Part shown: positions 57,941-64,000 of the stretch, piece by piece
Numbering within the stretch: position 1 is the first letter of the stretch
How the letters are laid out: each line of letters begins with the position of its first letter
DNA from: Pseudomonas viridiflava
Lineage (GTDB): Bacteria; Pseudomonadota; Gammaproteobacteria; Pseudomonadales; Pseudomonadaceae
Length of the DNA: 64,000 bases
Assembly (NCBI RefSeq): GCF_900583165.1
Contig: NZ_UTKY01000116.1
Location: 94,585-158,584, forward strand
Direction: 5' to 3'
Notes under the pieces: model-generated
What the model saw: only the letters and a program-made list of their open reading frames with translations
Database searches by the model: none
Told to the model about the DNA's origin: nothing
Position numbers and translations under genes: made by a program

Positions 57941-57970
57941 TGTAGTATGTTGCACTACACACCACTACAC
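57941..57970. promoter_or_regulatory. operator-like repeats before the toxin-antitoxin pair
   Basis: TGTAGT-N7-ACTACA (57941-57959) is a perfect inverted repeat, followed at once by another ACTACAC half-site (57964-57970), directly before the antitoxin start at 57981. Ribbon-helix-helix antitoxins bind such short half-site arrays to autoregulate. Confidence 0.6.
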
Positions 57971-57980
57971 CGAGGCTTAT

Positions 57981-58220
57981 ATGTCTGTAATGTCGCTACG
58001 TATCCCAGAAGACATCGCCGATACACTGGCCAATCTCGCCAAGGCTACCGGGCGCAGCAAATCCTTTCTCGCTGTCGATGCATTGCGCGAATACCTGTCG
58101 CGCGAAGCCTGGCAAATTCAAGAAATTCAAAACGCCGTGAAAGAAGCGGATGCGGGTGATTTCGCAACCGCCGCAGAGGTCAAAGCAGTCGCTGATAAAT
58201 GGCGCAAAAATGCAGGTTGA
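57981..58220 (+). CDS. ribbon-helix-helix antitoxin (CopG/ParD-like), 79 aa
   Basis: MSVMSLRIPEDIADTLANLAKATGRSKSFLAVDALREYL is a ribbon-helix-helix DNA-binding domain: a short strand, then two helices with the GRSKSFLA turn. The charged C-terminal tail (NAVKEADAGDFATAAEVKAVADKW) would wrap the toxin. GAGG precedes the ATG. Overlaps the toxin gene by 11 bases. Confidence 0.9.
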   Translation: MSVMSLRIPEDIADTLANLAKATGRSKSFLAVDALREYLSREAWQIQEIQNAVKEADAGDFATAAEVKAVADKWRKNAG

Positions 58221-58494
58221 GTGGCTGAGGGCAGCCCTCAGAAACCTTGATGATGAAGCCGCTTACATTGCTGAAGAAAACCCAAAAGCCGCCCATGAAT
58301 TTGTTCAGGCTATTTTAACGGGTCTTGAACATATGGCTGAATTTCCCGCAATGGGAAAAGAAGGACGCGTTCCAGGAACCCGCGAATGGGTGGTGCGTCG
58401 CTGGCCTTACATCGTGCCATACCGTATTCGAGATGGGCGTTTGCAAGTCCTGCGGGTTTTCCATACGCGCCGCCAGCCACCGACGTCCTGGTAG
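58210..58494 (+). CDS. ParE/RelE-family toxin, 94 aa
   Basis: Starts at the ATG within the antitoxin's last codons. MQVEWLRAALRNLDDEAAYIAEENPKAAHEF is the N-terminal helical hairpin, PAMGKEGRVPGTREWVV the central strand region and YIVPYRIRDGRLQVLRVFHTRRQPP the C-terminal sheet. This is the ParE-type plan, whose members poison gyrase, though RelE-type RNase activity cannot be ruled out. The toxin stop lies 3 bases from the convergent LysR stop. Confidence 0.9.
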   Translation: MQVEWLRAALRNLDDEAAYIAEENPKAAHEFVQAILTGLEHMAEFPAMGKEGRVPGTREWVVRRWPYIVPYRIRDGRLQVLRVFHTRRQPPTSW

Positions 58495-58497
58495 TCA

Positions 58498-59400
58498 CTA
58501 TTCAACGCTCCACAAGCCCTCTACCCGCCCAACCAACCACTGCAACCCCGAATCCCCTCCCCGGCGCGCATGCCACGCCAGCTCTACCGCAAACGACGGA
58601 ATATGAAACGGCGGTGGCACGCTCACCAAATCTGGGTGATCAATGTTCAACAGCCCTCGGGATGACACCGTCAGAATCAAATCCGTACCCTGGATCAACT
58701 GCGGCGCCACGCCCCAATGCGGCAGGCTGATGGCCACATGTCGCCGCTGACGAATCGCAGTGAGCGCACGTTCGATTTCCGGAGTGCCGCTGCCGCGCAT
58801 CTCCAGCAGCACATGGGGACGCAACAGGTAGGTAGCCAAGTCCAGCGAACCATCAGCCGCCAGGCTGTTGCGGTCCAGCAGGCAGGTGTAGTGCTCTTTA
58901 AACAAGGGCGTGGTGCGCAGTTCGGCGGGCATGTCGGGGAATACGCCAGCGGCCAGGTCGAGGTCGCCGTTAAGCACACCGTCCACCATGCCTTCGCGGC
59001 TGGCCTGGACAATTTGCAGGTCGATACCGGGCGCCTCTTGGCGCAAAGCGCGCACCAATGCGGGCAGGAAAATAGCGGCACTGTAGTCAGACATCGCCAC
59101 CCTGAACCGCCGCTTGGCCGTTGCCGGATCAAATCGGTTCGGTGCCAGCAACGCCTGCACATGGGCCAACGCTTCGGCCAGCGGCGTTGCCAACTCTAGC
59201 GCACGAGCAGTCGGGACCAACGTGCTGCCCTGGCGCACCAACAAGGGGTCGCCCAACAGATCTCTTAAGCGCGCCAATGCATGGCTGACCGCCGGCTGGC
59301 TCAGATGCAAACGCTTAGCGGCACGGGTGACATGCTGTTCCGTGAGCAAGGCGTCGAGGATCACCAGCAAATTGAGGTCGATACGGCGCAGATCATTCAT
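58498..59400 (-). CDS. LysR-family transcriptional regulator, 300 aa
   Basis: Start taken at MNDLRRIDLNLLVILDALLTEQHVTRAAKRL; two further in-frame ATG codons lie 3 and 6 codons upstream. The helix-turn-helix is HVTRAAKRLHLSQPAVSHALARLRDLLGDPLL, in the NodD/NahR/LinR style, with an effector domain containing GDLDLAAGVFPDMP and GTDLILTVSSRGL. Divergent from a small DMT-type transporter; either that gene or the acyl-CoA operon beyond it may be the target. Confidence 0.88.
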   Translation of the reverse strand: MNDLRRIDLNLLVILDALLTEQHVTRAAKRLHLSQPAVSHALARLRDLLGDPLLVRQGSTLVPTARALELATPLAEALAHVQALLAPNRFDPATAKRRFRVAMSDYSAAIFLPALVRALRQEAPGIDLQIVQASREGMVDGVLNGDLDLAAGVFPDMPAELRTTPLFKEHYTCLLDRNSLAADGSLDLATYLLRPHVLLEMRGSGTPEIERALTAIRQRRHVAISLPHWGVAPQLIQGTDLILTVSSRGLLNIDHPDLVSVPPPFHIPSFAVELAWHARRGGDSGLQWLVGRVEGLWSVE

Positions 59401-59487
59401 CAGCTGCATAGCTGCCATAAGAACTTGGAATTTAAATTTGCGCGACGAATACCCTAGAGTCCAGCAAAACTTCTGAGAGATCTCGAC

Positions 59488-59976
59488 ATGACCACGTTGC
59501 ATTGGATGGGTTTATTGGCGCTGGCGGTATTCGCCGGGGCGGTGGTGCCGTTTCAAAGTGCGATCAACGCTAATTTGGGCCGCGGGCTTGGGCACCCTTT
59601 GTGGGCCACCCTCGCATCACTGCTGGTAAGCATCATCGTATTACTACCGGTGATTGTTGCGCTGCGTTTGCCATTGCCGAGCCTGGCCTTTATCAGCAAG
59701 GCCCCACTGTGGATGTGGACCGGTGGCGCGTTTGGCGTGTGCTTTATTTCCCTGGCATTGGTGCTGCTGCCCAAACTTGGCGCATCGGGGTTTATTGCCT
59801 TGGCCATGACCGGGCAAATTCTCGCCTCGCTGCTGCTCGACCACTTTGGCCTGTTCGGCCTGGTGGAGCGCCAACTGACAACGCCCCGCGTATTGGGGGC
59901 GTTGTTGTTGATCGGCGGCGTGGCATTGATTCAGTTCAGCGCCGCACCGCCTCCCGCCCTGGCAACAACGGGTTGA
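59488..59976 (+). CDS. small DMT-superfamily membrane protein (YdcZ/DUF606 type), 162 aa
   Basis: Five hydrophobic segments in 162 residues. The opening WMGLLALAVFAGAVVPFQSAINANLGRGLGHPLWATLASLLVS contains the QSAINANLG motif of the YdcZ/DUF606 group of half-size drug/metabolite transporters, which probably work as dimers. Ends immediately next to the convergent MFS gene (stops at 59976 and 59977). Substrate unknown. Confidence 0.85.
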   Translation: MTTLHWMGLLALAVFAGAVVPFQSAINANLGRGLGHPLWATLASLLVSIIVLLPVIVALRLPLPSLAFISKAPLWMWTGGAFGVCFISLALVLLPKLGASGFIALAMTGQILASLLLDHFGLFGLVERQLTTPRVLGALLLIGGVALIQFSAAPPPALATTG

Positions 59977-61308
59977 TCAGCCCTTATCAAGGGTGCGCAA
60001 TTTTTGCGGCAAGCCCCACAGCAGCAACGCCGCTGCCAACAGCGCGCACACACCAATCACGTACAACGCCGGGGTGGTGCTGCCGGTGAGGTCCTTGATA
60101 CGCCCCACCATCACCGGGCTGACGATACCGCCGAACTGCCCCAGGGTGTTGATCACCGCAATCCCGCCCGCAGCACCTGCCCCGGCACCGGCCAGCAGTT
60201 TTGGCGGCAGGGTCCAGAACGTCGGGATCGAGGCAATGATGCCCGCGCCCAACATGCCCAGGGCGATAATCAGGAAAGTCGTGTGATCGGCAAAGATGCC
60301 CGCACTGAAGAACCCCACCGCGCCCAGTACCACCAGGCCGCAGACGAATTTGCGACGCTCACCGGTGGCGTCCGACAGCCGTCCGATTACCACCATGCTG
60401 ATGGCACCGCACACATAGGGAATCGCCGTCAGCAGGCCGATCATCACCGGGCTCTGGGTACCTGCGCTGCGGATCAATTGCGGTGCCCAGAAGTTGAGGC
60501 CGTAGGATGCCACCTGAATCAGGAAGTAGATAAACCCCAGCATCAGAAACCCTGGGATACGGATCGCCGACAACAGCGAGCCGCCATGCTGGTTCGGCTC
60601 ATGCTTGGCGATACGGCTGGACAGCAACGCCTTCTCTTCAGGCGTTAGCCAGTGAGCGTCTTCGATACGGTCCTTGAGCAGCGTCAGCACCAGGAAACCC
60701 AGGCCGATACACGGCAAGCCACCGAGCAGGAACAGCCAGTGCCAGCCACGCATCTGCAACACGCCGTCGAGGTGTTCCAATACCAGACCGGAGAACGGCG
60801 CGCCCACCAAACCGGCAAACGCCGAGGCCAGAAACAGCATCGAGGTGATGCGCCCACGGAAATGCTGAGGGAACCACAACGTCAGGTAATACAACACACC
60901 GGGGGCAAAACCCGCCTCCATCGCGCCGATGATGAAGCGCAGGCCGTAGAACTGCCATTCAGCGGTGACAAACACCATCGCCGCCGTTGCCAGGCCCCAT
61001 GACATCATGATCCGCGCAATCCAGCGCCGGGCGCCGACCTTGTACAGCATCATGTTGCTCGGCACTTCGAAGATCACATAACCCACCACGAACAAACCTG
61101 CGCCCAGGCCGTAGGCGGTATCGCTCAAGCTCAGATCGGCTTGCAGTTGGAACTTGGCAAAGCTGATGTTGATGCGGTCAAAAAACGCGAACAGGTAACA
61201 CACCATGATCAGCGGCATCAGGCGCCAGGCGACCTTGCTGACCAGGGCTTTTTCGGCATCGATTTCAGCAGCCGGGCGCGCGCCGGCCTCTAACGTATTA
61301 GTGCTCAT
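59977..61308 (-). CDS. MFS transporter, anion:cation symporter (ACS) family, 443 aa
   Basis: Twelve helices, with the ACS family's first-helix text LMPLIMVCYLFAFFDRINISFAKFQLQADLSLSDTAYGLGAGLFVVGYVIFEVPSNMML. Such carriers (GudP, tartrate/phthalate permeases) import organic acids. It is the last gene of a minus-strand row after a CoA-transferase and an HMG-CoA-lyase-type gene, so it probably imports their substrate. The 59-bp gap before it contains an A/C-rich leader (ACAACAAAAACAAT on the minus strand) that weakly resembles an Hfq/Crc site. Confidence 0.88.
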   Translation of the reverse strand: MSTNTLEAGARPAAEIDAEKALVSKVAWRLMPLIMVCYLFAFFDRINISFAKFQLQADLSLSDTAYGLGAGLFVVGYVIFEVPSNMMLYKVGARRWIARIMMSWGLATAAMVFVTAEWQFYGLRFIIGAMEAGFAPGVLYYLTLWFPQHFRGRITSMLFLASAFAGLVGAPFSGLVLEHLDGVLQMRGWHWLFLLGGLPCIGLGFLVLTLLKDRIEDAHWLTPEEKALLSSRIAKHEPNQHGGSLLSAIRIPGFLMLGFIYFLIQVASYGLNFWAPQLIRSAGTQSPVMIGLLTAIPYVCGAISMVVIGRLSDATGERRKFVCGLVVLGAVGFFSAGIFADHTTFLIIALGMLGAGIIASIPTFWTLPPKLLAGAGAGAAGGIAVINTLGQFGGIVSPVMVGRIKDLTGSTTPALYVIGVCALLAAALLLWGLPQKLRTLDKG

Positions 61309-61367
61309 GCTTTTTCTCCAGCGGGCTGCTCAGAGGCGCCCGATTGTTTTTGTTGTCTGGTGTGGCT

Positions 61368-62309
61368 TTACAGCGTGGCGATGTAAGAAGGCGGTGGATG
61401 CAGGTCGCCGTTGCGCCCAGCCTTGGCAACTTGGCCAGGCAACTCATGGCCCAGCAACGCTGGCAAACGCCGGGACATTTGCAACACGTGCGGCAGGTCG
61501 ATCCCGGTGGCGATCCCGACTTCTTCGCACAGGTTCACCAGGTCTTCGGTGCAGATATTGCCTGATGCCCCTGGCGCAAACGGGCAGCCGCCCAGACCAC
61601 CGAGTGCCGCATCAAAACGTCGTGCACCGGCTTCATACGCGGCCAGCACATTGCACAAACCCAGGCCGCGCGTGTTATGGAAATGCAAGGTCAGATCGCT
61701 GGCAGATACGCGCTCCAGCACGCGTTTTACCAAGCGCTCCACTTGGCGCGGATTGGCCATGCCGGTGGTGTCGGCCAAGCTGATGCCTTGAATGCCCAGC
61801 GCTTGATAAGCCTCGACGATCTGCAGCACCCGGTCTTCATCGATCTTGCCCTCGAACGGGCAGCCAAACGTGGTCGCGATGCTTCCGTTGAGGCGTACAG
61901 GATGGTCGGTAGCAAAGCTGACGATATCGCTAAACGCCGACAACGACGCCTCGCACCGCATGCGCATATTGGCCAGGTTATGGGTCTGGCTGGCAGACAT
62001 CACCAGGTTCAATTCATCGGCGCGGGACTCGATGGCGCGCTGGGCGCCCTTGAGGTTGGGGATCAGCGCCACGTAGATCACACCCGGTTTACGCGTGATG
62101 CCCTGGAACACTTGCTCTGCGTCGCGCAACGCCGGGATGGCCTTGGGCGAGACGAACGAACCGGCCTCGATCCGCGAGAAGCCTGCCAGGGAAAGCTGGT
62201 CAATCAGCGCGATTTTGTCGACGGTCTCGACCCAGGTCGGCTCAATCTGCAGGCCGTCGCGTGGGGACACTTCCTGCACGATCAGCGTGTCGGAATAATC
62301 AGAAATCAT
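61368..62309 (-). CDS. hydroxymethylglutaryl-CoA lyase-family enzyme, 313 aa
   Basis: DRE-TIM aldolase fold. The metal/active-site motifs are VSPRDGLQ near the N-terminus, TTFGCPFEGK, LADTTGMANP, LHFHNTRGLGLCN and the loop GGLGGCPFAPGASGN, whose Cys is catalytic in HMG-CoA lyase. It would split HMG-CoA to acetyl-CoA and acetoacetate, or a similar 3-hydroxy-3-methyl acyl-CoA such as citramalyl-CoA to acetyl-CoA and pyruvate. Its start overlaps the CoA-transferase stop by 4 bases, so that enzyme likely makes its substrate. It is not in a liu (leucine) cluster. Confidence 0.88.
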   Translation of the reverse strand: MISDYSDTLIVQEVSPRDGLQIEPTWVETVDKIALIDQLSLAGFSRIEAGSFVSPKAIPALRDAEQVFQGITRKPGVIYVALIPNLKGAQRAIESRADELNLVMSASQTHNLANMRMRCEASLSAFSDIVSFATDHPVRLNGSIATTFGCPFEGKIDEDRVLQIVEAYQALGIQGISLADTTGMANPRQVERLVKRVLERVSASDLTLHFHNTRGLGLCNVLAAYEAGARRFDAALGGLGGCPFAPGASGNICTEDLVNLCEEVGIATGIDLPHVLQMSRRLPALLGHELPGQVAKAGRNGDLHPPPSYIATL

Positions 62310-63499
62310 TGCACCACTCCCGAGGTTTTCAGGCGTTGAATATCGGCGCCAGTGAGGCCCAGGCTGCCAAGGATATCGTCCGTATGCTGGCCCAGGGTCG
62401 GGCCCTGCCAGTTCACGCCGCCGGGAGTTTCCGAGAGTTTGGGCACGATGCCCGGCATCTTGACTGACACACCGCCGGGCAACTCGGCGTTGAGCAACAT
62501 ATCCCGCGCCTGGTAGTGCGGGTCGCTGACGATATCGGCCACTGAATAGATGCGCCCGGCCGGCACTTCGGCGGCCTCCAGGGCGCTGAGCACCTGCTCG
62601 ATGGGCAGGCTGCTGGTCCAGTGGGTGATCGCGGCATCGAGCAGGCCGCTCTTGGCGGCGCGGCCATCGTTGTGGGCGAACTCAGGCGCATCGGCCAAGT
62701 CGGCACGGCCGATGGTGGTCATCAGACGCTTGTATATGGGGTCGCTGTTACCGGCAATCACTACATAGGCACCGTCGGCCGTAAGGTAGGTATTGGACGG
62801 CGCAATGCCCGGTAAGGCCCCGCCGCTGCGTTCGCGCACATGGCCGAGCATGTCGTATTCAGGCACCAGGCTTTCCATCAGGTTGAACACGCTTTCTGCC
62901 AGCGACACATCCACAATCTGCCCATCGCCCTGCCCCGTCTTGACCCGCAGCAGTGACATCAGCGCGCCGATCACGCCGTGCAGCGAAGCGAGGGAATCAC
63001 CCAGGCTCACCCCGACTCGCGCCGGTGGCGAATCCGGGTTGCCGGTGGTGTAGCGAATGCCACCCATGGCCTCGCCGATGGCGCCGAAACCTGGGCGGTC
63101 GCGGTACGGGCCGGTCTGGCCATAGCCCGAGATACGCACCAGCGTCAGCTTGGGGTTGAGGGCGTGCAATACGTCCCAGCCCAGACCGAGTTTTTCGAGG
63201 CCGCCGGGGCGCAGGTTTTCAATCAGTACATCGGCGTCGCCGAGCAGTTGCTTGATCAGGTCGAGGCCTTCGGGGGACTTGAGGTCCAAGGCCAGCGACT
63301 TCTTGTTGCGCGATTGCAGGTACCACCACAGCGACGTGCCTTCGTGCAGCTTTCGCCATTTGCGAAGCGGGTCGCCCTGGCCCATGGCCTCGATCTTGAT
63401 CACCTCCGCGCCAAATTCAGCCATCAGCCGGGCAGCGAACGGCGCCGCAATCAGGGTGCCGATCTCGATCACCTTGATACCGCTCAGGGGAGCCGTCAT
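62306..63499 (-). CDS. class III (CaiB/BaiF) CoA-transferase, 397 aa
   Basis: MTAPLSGIKVIEIGTLIAAPFAARLMAEFGAEVIKIE is the CoA-binding opening of the family. NKKSLALDLKSPEG, ENLRPGGLEKLGLGWD and RISGYGQTGPYRDRPGFGAIGEAMGG follow, the conserved core; the catalytic Asp lies in the expected loop around GVSLGDSLASLHG. Transfers CoA between a donor such as succinyl-CoA and an organic acid. The coupled lyase suggests the acid is a 3-hydroxy-3-methyl dicarboxylate. Confidence 0.9.
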   Translation of the reverse strand: MTAPLSGIKVIEIGTLIAAPFAARLMAEFGAEVIKIEAMGQGDPLRKWRKLHEGTSLWWYLQSRNKKSLALDLKSPEGLDLIKQLLGDADVLIENLRPGGLEKLGLGWDVLHALNPKLTLVRISGYGQTGPYRDRPGFGAIGEAMGGIRYTTGNPDSPPARVGVSLGDSLASLHGVIGALMSLLRVKTGQGDGQIVDVSLAESVFNLMESLVPEYDMLGHVRERSGGALPGIAPSNTYLTADGAYVVIAGNSDPIYKRLMTTIGRADLADAPEFAHNDGRAAKSGLLDAAITHWTSSLPIEQVLSALEAAEVPAGRIYSVADIVSDPHYQARDMLLNAELPGGVSVKMPGIVPKLSETPGGVNWQGPTLGQHTDDILGSLGLTGADIQRLKTSGVVQ

Positions 63500-63582
63500 G
63501 GGGTGTACCTCTTATTCTTGGAATGTGCGGCCAAGACTAGAGGGCAACCGCCGGGGAAATCCAACCGTCAGTTGGCAAGGTG

Positions 63583-63601
63583 CGTTCGCGAAATGCGAAC
63601 G
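63583..63601. promoter_or_regulatory. inverted repeat CGTTCGC-N5-GCGAACG, candidate operator
   Basis: Perfect 7-bp arms about 85-100 bp before the start of the CoA-transferase operon. The TTCGC-N5-GCGAA core is of the kind used by IclR- and LysR-type regulators; the LysR at 58498-59400 is one candidate. Confidence 0.45.
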
Positions 63602-63663
63602 AGCGGCTTCAGCGGTGCTCTTCAGATTGCCCGACTGCCAGTCAGTCAAAGTGAACACAGTAC

Positions 63664-63762
63664 TTGTGGCGAGGGGGCTTGCTCCGTGGCGGCCTGACAG
63701 GCGACTAAGTTTGATGAGTTGTAAACCGAATCTACTGTGGGAGGGGGCTTGCCCCCGATGGC
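63664..63762. repeat. two REP units in direct orientation
   Basis: GTGGCGAGGGGGCTTGCTCC (from about 63666) and GTGGGAGGGGGCTTGCCCCC (from about 63737) face the same way, about 70 bp apart. They differ in subtype and so do not form a REPIN hairpin, unlike the other loci here. Confidence 0.8.
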
Positions 63763-63789
63763 TTTGTGTCAGGCGCTAGAGGGGTTTGG

Positions 63790-64000
63790 GTGGGGTACAT
63801 ATCCGTTATTTAGGTGAGGGCTGCTATTGGTTTCGCCCTTACGGCGAGTCACTTTTGGAAAGAGCCCAAAAGTAACCAAAAGGCTCTTGCCCCACCACTC
63901 GGTGCCTCGCCTAGGCTCGGCATGCCCTCACTCCGGCTTGAATCCGTGGGCCGCCGTCATGGGCCATCCTTGGCCCAGGACGGCTAACCCGGCGTCCTGC
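63790..64000. repeat. dispersed Pseudomonas repeat, truncated by window end
   Basis: GGGGTACATATCCG begins it. Then come TTTCGCCCTTACGGCGAGTC and an inverted repeat ACTTTTGG-N7-CCAAAAGT (about 63850-63872), followed by AAAGGCTCTTGCCCC and a GC-rich stretch. I recognise this block as one that recurs many times in Pseudomonas genomes between genes, and it is often mis-annotated as short hypothetical proteins. Confidence 0.7.

Larger units (their letters stand above)
63500..64000. other. 501-bp gene-free end of window
   Basis: Upstream region of the CoA-transferase operon followed by dispersed repeats. It contains an inverted repeat operator candidate (63583-63601), two directly oriented REP units (63664-63690 and 63735-63762), and the start of a longer Pseudomonas dispersed repeat (from about 63790) that runs past the window edge. 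No reading frame here is credible. Confidence 0.7.

Noticed and set aside
62978..63697. 239-codon plus-strand frame over the CoA-transferase start and its upstream repeats
   Set aside because: Antisense to the conserved CoA-transferase N-terminus, and its tail runs into a REP sequence.

Overview
The window looks like chromosomal DNA of a Pseudomonas from the P. fluorescens/P. putida side of the genus. The reasons are high GC, a nadB / algU-mucA-mucB-mucD locus, a phaG whose protein matches the P. putida type along its length, a TctDE-TctCBA citrate-type uptake locus, six LysR regulators, and many REP/REPIN palindromes of the fluorescens type between genes. No prophage, insertion sequence, CRISPR array or rRNA operon is visible. 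Two tRNA genes are present: Ser-CGA on the minus strand and Gly-CCC on the plus strand.

Layout. 0-15.4 kb is an accessory metabolic region of small regulator-plus-target units. It holds a 5'-truncated AraC regulator, LysR units next to a metallo-beta-lactamase-fold protein and an NmrA-like reductase, an aruI-like 2-ketoarginine decarboxylase with an aldehyde dehydrogenase, a CynX-type transporter, a CHM-isomerase, a VOC protein, and a citrate-type MFS carrier paired with a periplasmic binding protein. 15.6-21.1 kb is the most distinctive block: a six-gene, translationally coupled stressosome operon (RsbR, RsbS, RsbT, an ATPase-PP2C fusion, a histidine kinase and a hybrid histidine kinase) with no sigma-B-type sigma factor. 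21.1-24.7 kb carries a beta-propeller protein, a deaminase-like orphan, an MFS pump, a tiny lysine-rich protein and tRNA-Ser.

24.7-41.1 kb is core genome: purC, an MBL hydrolase, bamC, dapA, gcvR, bcp, an AI-2E-family permease, a TusA-like protein and bepA. These are followed directly by mucD-mucB-mucA-algU, nadB, ygfX-sdhE, ygfZ and an HDOD protein. mucC is absent, and the gene beyond mucD is bepA rather than lepA. Two AlgU-type promoters lie before algU and a sigma70-type promoter lies before mucD. 41.1-47.6 kb is the TctDE two-component system, divergent from tctC-tctB-tctA and an AbrB-family membrane protein, with a striking regulatory region between them. 47.6-57.8 kb is mixed housekeeping: ung, an enoyl-CoA hydratase-family protein, a chemoreceptor, rsuA-like, phaG, tRNA-Gly, ogt and small envelope proteins. 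57.9-64 kb holds a ParE/RHH toxin-antitoxin pair, a LysR, a small DMT protein, and an operon of a CoA-transferase, an HMG-CoA-lyase-type enzyme and an MFS carrier. The window ends in dispersed Pseudomonas repeats.

Functional themes are envelope stress (algU/muc, bamC, bepA, mucD), general stress sensing (stressosome), uptake of di/tricarboxylates under two-component and probably Hfq/Crc control, and catabolism of amino-acid-derived acids. All functions are inferred from the translated sequence and family knowledge; no database search was run.
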